A stretch of DNA of 64,000 nt, from positions 5,496,033 to 5,560,032 of the forward strand of contig OX578286.1 in NCBI GenBank assembly GCA_951217055.1, given 5' to 3'. Below are positions 54,868 to 64,000 of the stretch, piece after piece. Source of the stretch: Gerris lacustris (Eukaryota; Arthropoda; Insecta; Hemiptera; Gerridae). Position 1 is the stretch's first letter. Every line of letters starts with the position of its first letter. The notes under the pieces were generated by a model. The model ran no database searches, was not told the DNA's origin, and was given only the letters and a program-made list of their open reading frames with translations. The position numbers and the translations under genes were made by a program.

Positions 54868-55664
54868 TGGACCGAAGTTCCTTATGGCATGTTCAGGAGC
54901 CCGGTAGTGAATCCGAAAAAAACGTCCAAAATCACCGTCACAAAATAACCGTCCAAAATCACCGTCACAAAATAAACGTCACAAAATCACCGTCACGCTA
55001 AATCCGTCACGAAATCTACAGATGACGATAACTTGAGTAAAAGCTCACCGAGTTAGATGAAATTTGGTACACATGTTCATTTTACTAATGCCCAGGCTGA
55101 GTTCGCCGGAAAACGTTATCCGCCCAAGCGTTCACGTAAGCTTTAAAAGACGGAAAAAAGTGTTATTAAGGAAGCCTGTTACTTGACTTGTTTTGATTAT
55201 TTTTGTTATATATGTCAAAAATGTCACTTTGTTTTGTAAATAAATAAAATATAATCATGTAAAATTTCACCCTGATACAAGCAGAAGCTGTAAAGTAGGG
55301 AAGAGATATATTTTAAATTAATTGGCCGGGTAGGTAGAAAACAGTCCTATTTCAATCTAAACTCCTTTAACAAGCATACTCTTTCACTATAAACTCATCA
55401 TGATCAACTTTTTTCTTATATTTAATATATATTTATAGTAAGACGCTTGCTTTAATTATACTAATAATGATTTGCTTTTAATTTTGCCTTAACTCTGTCA
55501 GGTACAAACAGTTCGTTACTTTTAATTTTGTCTCTTTTCTAACTCCTCCATGTATAAGTAGTTAGCAATGTATACGTACTTAGCAGTGTGATTTTATAAT
55601 TTATATTTAATGAAAAATGTAAGGAACTTCGTTCCTACCAGGTGTCCCGCGACACCACACCATA
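54868..55664 (+). mobile_element. Family A element, near full length
   Basis: From 'ggaccgaagttccttatggc' (about 54869) to AGGAAC-TTC-GTTCCT and GGTGTC-CCGC-GACACC. The 5' part has four 'aaaatcaccgtcac'-type repeats (54926-55000). It lies inside a B copy that has lost its middle. Confidence 0.85.
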
Positions 55665-55665
55665 A

Positions 55666-55800
55666 ATTGTGATGAAATATTCAATAATAATTAAATGTAC
55701 ATACAAAAACACGAAATCTAATAAATGGAAAAAGCTGGGCTGAGTAATTATGAACTCGTATATGATAATTTTTGTCTGTGTTGTTTCGAATAAATTTTTC
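55666..55800 (-). mobile_element. Family B fragment right of an A element
   Basis: 'gatgaaatattcaataataa' through 'tttgtctgtgttgtttcg' matches the end of B opposite the hairpin. Confidence 0.7.
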
Positions 55801-56489
55801 TAAGTGTAACGACTAGGTCGGAAGAAGGATTGCATACGTTCTGACTTCTGACACTTGACTGTTCAATTTTCTAGCTTTTTAAAAAAAACTAAATTTAGCT
55901 CAAAAAGAACGATTTTTTTTTTACTGTAAAAATCCAAATTTATTACACAACCGAAATTAATTTCCCCAGATCTTTTACCAAAAACAAACTTCCGTCAAAA
56001 GTAAACGAATTACAGTTTAATAAAAAAAAAAAAAAAACGATACAGGAAATGTATAATTTTAAAATGTCAGATCATTGTTTAAAGAAAGAGTAAAATGTTT
56101 TCGTAGAGACCGATTACAGAAAAACAGTGTTGTTTCAAGTTTATATAAACATGTTTTGAACAATAGTTTGTATTGTGGCAACACTGGTTCCTTCTTATTC
56201 TTTCATGTCGGCTCAGATGTCAGAGCTAGCACTCAGATGTATGTATAGGCCCTATTATGAATCAGTGTTGCAAACACAACGTTCTATTATATTTATATCT
56301 ATTTTTTCATACTCGTGACTAAAATGACGCCCACTTAGAACTTAACAGTAAATATAACATACATTTCCAATACGTCGCTAAGTAGAACACGTAATTAAAT
56401 AAGAAATAATAACTCGTTATGTTTTTAAGCTAAACATACATTTGGTACGCAAAAATTAATCAACAGGTGGCTAATCTGCGGGACTCTTC
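55801..56489. other. Unclassified AT-rich sequence
   Basis: No gene is supported. Confidence 0.35.
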
Positions 56490-56735
56490 CAACTAACCAT
56501 CCAAATTTTATAAAAATCATCTGAGTAATTTTTAAGATATAGACGTAAATCAATGTATGTTTGTTCGCATGTGGAAGGAAAACAAATGAGCAATGGTGCA
56601 GAAGGTTGAAACTTATATGGGACCAACAATCTGCTAATTATGACTTACCAGTCAAATTCCAATAAAATCAGATGAGTAGTTTTAAAGATATGTTGGTTCG
56701 CAAAAATTGAGCGACAGACTGACAGACAGACACAA
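56490..56735 (-). mobile_element. Family E element, reversed
   Basis: 'gggaccaacaatctgctaat', 'gatatgttggttcgcaaaaa' and 'gacagactgacagacagaca' match E in reverse. Confidence 0.75.
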
Positions 56736-56756
56736 TTTTTCACAACAATTACTACG

Positions 56757-57068
56757 TTCACACATCGTTTTGAAAACGGTTTTGAAAACGATCCGCTAGT
56801 TCAAAACGCTGTACGAACGGTTCAAAACGTTGTACGGACGGATCGTATCGGGTTAAATCAGCTCCACCAAAAATACGTGATCGGAACGGGGGATCGAAAT
56901 TCAAAACGCTCGTGTGAACAGGTCGTGGAGGGGATCGAGATATCAGGTTATTTTACTCTTTTCCACTTTTTAAGTTCTTTGTTTTCGTGAGCTTCCGTTT
57001 CTTCTTTTTATACTACAAAAACGTTTTTAAACAAAAGTTAATACTATAAAGAACCTGTAAAAACTTTT
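56757..57068. repeat. Repeat built on GTTCACAC/ATCGTTTTGAAAACG, left part
   Basis: GTTCACACATCGTTTTGAAA followed by repeated 'ttcaaaacg' words. A reversed counterpart lies at about 57740-57805, beyond the R element at 57070-57620. Confidence 0.5.
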
Positions 57069-57069
57069 A

Positions 57070-57620
57070 TCAACCATTGATACGAAATATAAACATTATA
57101 TCTCTGTTTAGAAAGTGATTATTTACGTACTTGTATTCATTGCGCATGCGAGTTCATAATTCTTCTTATTTTTTCGTCCTAGTGCGAAAAAAAAGGAATT
57201 CTTCACCTTAACGCACGATTAGCGAGTTTGTTTACATTTAACAAAACTAATTTGCTATTCTTTTATTAAAGTAACTGTTTATATCGAGTTTTTAGTGAAA
57301 AACAATGAATGAATCAAGTGGCTTTGACGAAAATGTAGAGAATAATACTCCTCCAGAAATAATTAATTCGGCAAAAAATACAACTCAAGATTAATGCAAT
57401 CTTTATCAAGAGAAGAGATACGAACTTACATACAGCAAGTTTTTTTTTCTGTATTTATTATTTAAATCTAACAATCTTAGATAAAGTACGGTACGCAACT
57501 CGTGGGAAACGGCATTTTGCATTGCTCGTGTGGTTTTACTACCCTCGCTGTCGCTCGGGTGCAAACTCCACACACGCATGCAAAATGCTACTTTCCACAC
57601 TCGACGCGTTATGTACTATT
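57070..57620 (+). mobile_element. Family R element
   Basis: Opposite in orientation to 37868-38437. Contains the damaged hairpin near 57165-57205 and the intact 29-codon frame at 57305-57394. It sits between two halves of another repeat. Confidence 0.8.
57305..57394 (+). CDS. Conserved 29-codon frame in family R
   Basis: Same peptide as at 38090-38179 (starts MNESSGFDENVENN, ends KNTTQD), on the opposite strand. The ATG context (AACA before ATG) suits animal initiation. No downstream continuation of the protein is visible. Possible N-terminal remnant of the parent element's protein. Confidence 0.35.
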   Translation: MNESSGFDENVENNTPPEIINSAKNTTQD

Positions 57621-58740
57621 AATAACTTGTAAATAAAATGTAAAAATTCGCGGACATATTAGGTAACAAGAAAGAAGGTTTTACTCGTGACGTCACCGTT
57701 ACGAGATTTCGAAAACAAATATTTCGATCACCTGTATTTTTTGTTGTGTGAACGGGAATCGTTTTGAAAACGAATTGGATCCGAAACACTTTTAAAACGA
57801 TGAGTTTTTTCGACAAAAAAAATAAAGTCTGAATAAAAAAAAAAATAAGAAAGAAATTAATTCAACTGCAATTAATGATTACTGACCTTTTCATATGAAC
57901 ACTCCGAATTTGGGTTCTACCCAATTCAGAGTCTTTAAAAATTGAAATCGATGGATATTGTTTTTTTTAAGTTATAGTTTTTTTAGTGGCATACGGCATA
58001 CATACGTCGTAACTATTAAATATTTAAAAAAAAAACACTTAATTTACAGTGTGCAAGGACAATTATTTTTATAGTTAAAGTGCATGGGACAAATTATACG
58101 ATAGTAAGATAATAAAAAATATAGTTGTATAGTTTTCTGAGCTTAGTACTCATACAATGTCGCGTGACTTCAAAGTGGATAAAAAGAAAAACAATTTTCC
58201 TATATTTCCCAAACAGTTTTCCTTTGTTAAACTTAATTAACCTCTCTTATCCCTAAGTTTTTTTTTTTTTTTTGTTTTTTTTTTCAAAAAACGTTCAAGA
58301 TAATTTTTACCTGAAGGAGAACAGAAACTAATAAAAAATGTAAATTACACTTTAACTTACAAAAGTTAATTTAGACGATAAACTAAATATTACTCTCGTA
58401 TATATTTAAATATTTATTATAGAAAAACATATAATAGGTTACATGTAAAATTGCATGCACAGTATAAATTCGTTTTCAAAAGGTCACCCATTAATTGAAC
58501 ATTGAACACCACAAATTTTATATATATTCGATAATTGCTTTTATTTGGAACATTTTTAAATCCAACAATTTACTTAAAAATTGAGTATATTTAAGGATGA
58601 TATATATCACCAGTTTACTTAAAATAGAGTTTATTTTACATTTTAGTCAAATATAATTACAGTAGGACCATGTTAATTTGGACAAATTCAGGCACAGGAT
58701 TAGTGTGCTAGGTGTTTAAAAACTTACGTATAACACCATT
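57621..58740. other. Remainder of the GTTCACAC repeat, then unclassified AT-rich DNA
   Basis: 57740-57805 carries 'gttgtgtgaacgggaatcgt' and 'ttttgaaaacgaattggatc', the inverse of 56757 onward. The rest has long T and A tracts and no gene. Confidence 0.45.
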
Positions 58741-58750
58741 TAAACCGGGT

Positions 58751-58792
58751 CTTGAACCACGGGCCTCAACATGTAGAGGCCCGTGGTTCAAG
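58751..58792. repeat. Hairpin built from a tRNA B-box
   Basis: 17-bp perfect arms CTTGAACCACGGGCCTC and inverse around AACATGTA; with one mismatch the arms extend to 58745-58798. The right arm plus flank reads GGTTCAAGTCCCGGCGC, the form of a tRNA T-arm (B box), and the left arm carries it inverted. No complete tRNA can be folded. Confidence 0.8.
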
Positions 58793-58799
58793 TCCCGGC

Positions 58800-59871
58800 G
58801 CTGGAGTGTATTCTTCTCTGTCTGTCTCCAAGTGTTAATAATAATTATAATTTGATTTAAATTAATATTTTTTTAAGATCGGTATAATGTGGTCCCTTAT
58901 TTTGAAGTATTTAAGAATGTAAACAAATACTTCTTGATTTCGAGTCCGCAAGACAGTGAGACATTTTCATGTTTTCGCTCTGCGTAAACTACCGACATAA
59001 AATGAAATATAATCGGTAATTTATTCAAGTAATTGATAAAAGTAGATGGAAAATCATTTTTATTCTTATCTCCACACCGGCACTGCCGCGGCTTGATTAC
59101 AAACGACTGAATTCAAAGGCGCCGGCGCGCCTTCTACGAATTGTTAATATGCCTTCATACTAGGTAGGCCGAGAGGGCTGAGAGTTGATGGTAACCTCCT
59201 GTACTTTCCTAACTCCCTATCACACGTATAAATCTTTTCGACTTTCTTCGGCCCTATGACGTGCGGTGGAGGGAGGCCCAACAGCTGGAGACTGGATTAC
59301 ATACACACCTCCTATAGCTTTTTAACTCCCTGTTATACTTTTCTGAGTTTTTAAGCTAAAAGTAACGTAACGCTTTTTGAGTATGTTCCATAGCCTAAAC
59401 ATGAAAATGTCAAAAATGTGTGAATGCACGTACTGCATTTATATTAACATTATGTATGGATAAAGTAAATGTTCATTCACATACATACATCATTACATAT
59501 CTGTAATAATATGATTTGTATGTGATGAACATACATAAGTACATTCCTACCAGTTTCTAACAGTTAGCTATACTGAACACAACTTTTAAATTTAAAATTT
59601 TCAGTGCATTATCCAAGTTGTCATTGGGTACTGGGTCAGCTAGAATGCTCGTAACAAGCGATTTGTGGTATAATATTCATTGTTGCGGGCTTCCATTCTC
59701 CATGGAGGACCGTTCGGATTATCGAGGGCTCCGGATTACACATTCGTACAGTATTACTAATTTACTGACATTAAAAGTGGAAACCGAACCTTATTTTATC
59801 ATTATTAAAGCCTTCAATAGATCATAAATCTTTTATGATACATCCATAGAGCTTACCGAAGATAAAGGAAG
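58800..59871. other. Unclassified sequence
   Basis: 59170-59345 has a loose internal duplication ('cctcctgtactttcctaact' / 'cctcctatagctttttaact'). No gene is supported. Confidence 0.35.
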
Positions 59872-59873
59872 CT

Positions 59874-60300
59874 GTGATCGTTCTTCGGAACGATCATTTT
59901 TCGTATTTCCGATTTCAAAAATTCCATGACAGAAATCCGTTTCAGAAATTGGAACATTTTTTTTTGTTCCGTGTCTGTCTGTCAGTCTGTCGCTTAATTT
60001 TTGCGAACCAACATATCTTAATAACTACTCATCTGATTTTATTGAAATTTGTATGGTAGTTCATAATTAGCACATTGTTGGTCCCATATAAGTTTCAACC
60101 ATTTTTTTTAACTTTCACATGCGCACGAACATACATTTATTTAGACCTATATCTTCAAAAGTACTCATCTGATTTTTATGAAATTTGGATGGTTTGTCGA
60201 AAGTAGCCTGCATATGACCCCAGAATAATTTCAAACTCCTGCACTCATTAAATTTTGCTATAATTGGATACTTTTATTCATATAAAAAAAATGTTGACAG
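59874..60300 (+). mobile_element. Family E element with 5' hairpin
   Basis: Opens with TGATCGTTC-TTCG-GAACGATCA (59875-59896), a 9-bp stem with a TTCG loop, then the E body ('tttccgatttcaaaa', GTCT run, 'gcgaaccaacatatctta'). In other places the family A double hairpin occupies this position. Confidence 0.8.
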
Positions 60301-60549
60301 TGTTAAAAAATGGGCGAAAGTTAAATAAATTTGAAAAGCTATGAGCCACACTTATTGGCAGTGTGTTTTCTTTCGAGCTTATGAAGGATAAAACAATCTA
60401 GAGCCCGCCATCCCCCGAAGACCCCCCACCTCCCCCTCCCCCAAAGAAAAGAGGGTAGGGAGGAAGAGCCCCCCTTACCTTAAGAATGAATGAATGAACC
60501 CCCTAAACCCCTTGCCTCTTTTTTGGCACTAGAGGTCGGATTTAAAAAG
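60301..60549. other. Unclassified sequence with C-rich stretch
   Basis: 60405-60475 is rich in C-runs and A/G. No gene. Confidence 0.35.
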
Positions 60550-61172
60550 AAAAAAATCGGTTTGAGACACCTCAGATAAATTTTCTCATATGCAAGTTCA
60601 TAATTACGTAGCCGTAGCCAAGTGTTTTCCATTTATTAGTTTTCGACTTTTCATAGGTAAATTTAATTATTATTGAACATTTTATCAAAATGTATCATTA
60701 AAATAATTTCTCCTCGGCGGGGAATCGAATCCGGCCTCTTTCCGTCCGCGATTAAAGCCATTTTCTCAGGAACTAGATTTTTCTCGGAAAAACGGCTTAT
60801 ATCGTTAGATTCGTATTTAAATAGTCTGCTTTTAGATTTTTTAATCAAAATCGTCAGAACCCTTTTCGAGAAATATTTTTTTTCTACATTTTTTAAACAG
60901 TTTGTAGGGGGGGTAGCGCTCCCAAATAAGGAGCTAAAATTTATTTCTCGATTTCGCCTCGGAGCATGATTTTTCTGAACATGTATGCCAAATTTCGTCT
61001 AAATCGGCCCAGTAGTTTAGGCTCCACGTCCACGCGTCTGCCCAGACGACACACGGACATTTTGTAAAAATCTCTTTTTTGGGCTCAATGGACCTCAAAA
61101 CGTGTAAATTAATCAAAATCTCAAAATCTAATTTTCGTGCCATCACAATATTTTCTATTTATACGAGAAATT
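60550..61172 (+). mobile_element. Full-length family B element
   Basis: About 620 bp, with 'aaaaaaatcggtttgagaca' at the start and the decayed terminal hairpin at 61145-61170. It holds the uninterrupted site 'ttagattcgtatttaaatag' (60805-60824), the empty counterpart of the C insertion at 15922-16702. Confidence 0.8.
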
Positions 61173-61865
61173 AAAAAGCTTTCTGCGTAATTTCAATCCC
61201 TACAAGATAGGCTAGTTAGTGTTTTTTCAAAAGTCAAATTAAGTCAGAAAGCCGCAATCAAAACTCCTGTAGTGAAATCAATACTGTTCATATTTCATAT
61301 GAACACAAAAAAGGAAATCAAGAGAATTGAAGTACCAATGAAAAGCATATAGTTGAGTTTTCCGGGTCAAATACAGTTTCCAGGACGGCACAACCACAAC
61401 CAAAACAGTATTATGTCCATGGGGCAATGTAAGCCCGAGTTTTCTCACACCAATTTTTTATACATTTTAAAAAGAAACGTGTTTGTATTGTATGTGAGTA
61501 TTGGTTTGTACGGAGGTCTCTGTGTAAATATCAGTGAGGGGGGGGGGGGGGGGGGGAGGGGGCAGAAAGGAAGGGGGGGCGTTACGGCTCCTTGTTTTGT
61601 CGTTCTATATATTTTCTTTTGCCATTTCCTCTTGTTTTTCTGATCGAGTCGACTGGAAAATAGATTTCTAGGTCTGTCTCTAGTGAAATAAGAAAGCAAT
61701 CCAGTCGGATGTTTGGCTCTACGGAGAAATAAGGTTTTGCTCAACACTTACAATATGGTCCGAAAATAAGCCATATGGACGATTATGGTCATCTGTAAGA
61801 TAGGTCACAAAAGACCCCTAATAGTAATAGACACCACATTAGTCTTTATGAAAGGAGGAAACATT
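61173..61865. other. Unclassified sequence with G19 tract
   Basis: G19 at 61538-61556. No gene is supported. Confidence 0.4.
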
Positions 61866-62078
61866 AGGTTTGTTCCAACCAAGCACTGTACCGTCTGCGG
61901 GATCGTCACAGGCATGCGCAATGGATAAAAGCCGTTCCAAGCCGACTTGTGACGGTGCTTCGTACCGTCCACGAAACTGTTCCAACCCGGGCAGGGATCA
62001 TTTGCGAACCGTTCACTGTACGGTCCCAACGATCCTCTGACAATACCATGTACTGGTTTGTATGACATGCGCAGTTAT
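61866..62078 (+). mobile_element. Family F MITE, left part (split by another F)
   Basis: Starts AGGTTTGTTCCAACC after ATT and runs to 'catgcgcagttat', where a reversed F copy is inserted. Confidence 0.85.
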
Positions 62079-62511
62079 AGGTTTGTTCCAACCCCCCTGT
62101 TTGTATCGTCCTTGGTAGCGTCCCACGGATCGTTCAGAAATCATTTAGGACAGGTTTTATACGCATGCGCTAACATTGTACTGTAATAAAATCATGTCAG
62201 GTTGGAACGAGTTTAGGACTATAATTCGCACTGTATTAAAAACATTAAGGAAACCTAACAGTTAGGAAACCTTCCTGTTGATATTTGTAATTATTGACAT
62301 AACTGCGCATGTCATACAAACCAGTATATGGTAATGTCAGAGGATCGTTGGGATCGTACAGTGAATGGTTCTCAAACGATCCCTGCCGGGGTTGGAACAG
62401 TTTCGTGGACGGTACGAAACACTGTCACAAATCAGCTTGGAACGGCTTTTATCTATTGCGCATGCCGGTGACGATCCCGCGGACGGTACAGTGCTTGGTT
62501 GGAACAAACCT
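62079..62511 (-). mobile_element. Family F MITE inserted in a family F MITE
   Basis: 433 bp with AGGTTTGTTCCAACC at the left and GGTTGGAACAAACCT at the right. Its sequence is the reverse complement of the F consensus. It lies in the middle of the host F at 61866-62735. Confidence 0.88.
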
Positions 62512-62735
62512 CATGTCAATAGTCACAAATATCAACAGGAAGGTTCCCTAACTGTTAGGTTTCCTTGAATTTTTTTAATACAGTGCGAATTATACTCCTA
62601 AACCCGTTCCAACCTGACATGATTTTACTACAGTACAATGTTAGCGCATGCGTATAAAACCTGTCCTAAACGATTCCCGAACGATCCGCGGGACGATACA
62701 AAGGACGGTACATATTGGGGGGTTGGAACAAACCT
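62512..62735 (+). mobile_element. Family F MITE, right part
   Basis: Resumes 'atgtcaatagtcacaaatat' and ends GGTTGGAACAAACCT followed by ATT, matching the ATT on the left side. Confidence 0.85.
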
Positions 62736-62887
62736 ATTTGCTCAATTAATTAATCTAAATAATTATTTTTATAAATTGAATAATTCGCGTGAAATATTTT
62801 TCCAGTTAAAAGTCGAAATAAATTAGACCAAACCGATGAGGGATGTGTTAGAGTTACTACCGCAGAGGATGTCACCCAGGCTGTGAT

Positions 62888-63100
62888 CCAAAAAGAAAAA
62901 ATCTGCCAGAGACAACTCATATTTTCATATACGAGTTCATAATTATTTAGCCAAGTTTTTTCCATTTATTAGTTTTCGACTTTTGGTAAGTGCATTTAAT
63001 ATTATTGAACATTTTATCATAAAAAGAACTTCTCCTTAGCGTGTAATCGAACCCGTCCTCTTTCCGTCCGCGTTTAAAGCTATTTTCTCAGGAACTAGAT
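62888..63100 (+). mobile_element. Family B element, truncated
   Basis: 'aaaaaatctgccagagacaa' through the B-box-like region to 'ttctcaggaactagatgtca'. Confidence 0.7.
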
Positions 63101-63228
63101 GTCATGTGTTTGGAGATATGTTGGAGAATGCTTCATACCTGTTAATTTCACCACAACGCCAAATTGACATCCATGTCCAATGCCAATTCTTCGTCTATTA
63201 GCATTATATTATTTTCTATTTATTTATG

Positions 63229-63652
63229 AGGGTTTTTTCCAAACCCCCATTTGTCCCTTTCCGTGGATTGTTCGGAAAGCGTTTAGGAAAGATTTTATGC
63301 GCAAGCGCTTACTTTGTTCTATAATAAAACATCGTCAGGTTGGAACGGGTTTAGGACTCTATTCGCACTGCAATATAACATTCAGAGGAAACCTAATACA
63401 CATAGGAAACCTTCTTGTTGACATGAGTGACGATTTTTATAACTGCGCATGTCATACAAACCAGTACTTGATATTGTCAGAGGATCGTTTGGACCGTACA
63501 GTGAACGGTTCGCAAACGATCCCAGCATGGGTTGAAACAGTTTGGAGGACAGTACGAAATACTGACACAAGTCGGGCTGGAACGGCTTTTATTCATAGCG
63601 CATGCCGGGAACGATTCTACGGACGGTACACTGTTTGGTTGGAACAAACCTT
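63229..63652 (-). mobile_element. Family F MITE, diverged copy
   Basis: Reversed F with a decayed left end and an intact GGTTGGAACAAACCT at the right (63638-63652). Its 160-codon open frame exists only because this copy lacks stops; other copies do not keep it. Confidence 0.8.
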
Positions 63653-63659
63653 ATATTGT

Positions 63660-63752
63660 TAGAGGATCGTTAGAACCGTATAATAAATTGTTATCCATTG
63701 CGCATGTTCGTGACGATCCTACGGATGGTGCACTTCTTGATCGGAACAAAAA
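63660..63752 (-). mobile_element. Family F fragment with internal deletion
   Basis: 'gaggatcgttagaaccgtat' joined to 'ccattgcgcatgttcgtgac', i.e. F with its middle removed. Confidence 0.65.
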
Positions 63753-64000
63753 TATAATATTGTTTCACTGCAACTTTTCTAATGAAAAGTATGAATTACT
63801 TTCTTGCTGATAGTTGGTCTGCAAGTATTGAAAGGACGAAGTGAGTGTTTTATCAGCTCTAGTAATTGATTGGGATTTAAGAATCCACTAATCCACTGAA
63901 TGTTACGGAAGAGGTGGATTTTATATACAAAAGGAAGGAGGGTATGAGGCTGTGTTACATCACTAGACCGGGTTTGTTTACACTGAACTCAAGGTAGACA
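63753..64000. other. Unclassified sequence
   Basis: No gene or repeat is supported at the window end. Confidence 0.35.

Noticed and set aside
63180..63662. 160-codon open frame as a gene
   Set aside because: It lies across a family F MITE, and other F copies do not keep the frame open.

Overview
The window looks like intergenic, repeat-saturated DNA from an animal nuclear genome, most probably an insect. It is AT-rich, has no bacterial gene layout and contains no intact host protein-coding gene that I can recognise. The only confident functional genes are two identical tRNA-Ser(GCU) genes (13392-13473 and 18919-19000), each followed by a T5 Pol III stop. Their sequence is of the type known from insects. 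Order or species cannot be fixed from the sequence alone.

Layout. 1-5400: MITE-like inverted repeats, a 138-bp tandem array broken by a 401-bp insertion, small palindromic arrays and an E-box array. 6020-8535: a 26-bp satellite of about 86 units. 9000-12090: simple sequence (TA)n and a foldback element with identical 163-bp arms. 12420-13200: a 59-bp satellite next to the first tRNA. 13630-18450: interleaved copies of two dispersed families, called B and C here, with C inserted cleanly into B. 18919-19697: the second tRNA and a 24-bp satellite. 20139-23620: a hAT-like element with an 8-bp target duplication, itself carrying other elements, then a foldback element. 24900-31790: a mariner-like MITE, a Harbinger-like MITE and family A copies, one carrying a 5'-truncated Jockey-type LINE with a 55-base poly(A) tail. 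32356-34258: a MITE whose interior has expanded into a 166-168-bp satellite with higher-order structure. 34865-40150: families P, E, A, Q, R and C. 40491-41447: a 73-bp satellite. 42493-50515: family F MITEs carrying other MITEs, a foldback pair and a complete tRNA-derived SINE with a 13-bp target duplication. 52339-52714: a CRE/TATA promoter-like block. 53149-57800: P with a nested C, A inside B, and R inside another repeat. 58751-58792: a hairpin built around a tRNA B-box. 59870-63750: E and B copies and a cluster of F elements, one inserted into another.

How it fits together. The window is an archive of nested non-autonomous transposition. Several host elements also occur uninterrupted in the same window, so empty sites can be read directly. 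They show that family C behaves as a Helitron (clean A|T insertion, 3' CTAG), that the 20.2-kb element is hAT-like, and that at least three unrelated MITEs use TTA targets. Family names (A, B, C, E, F and so on) are my own labels. The superfamily assignments rest on termini and target duplications, because no transposase or helicase gene is present.
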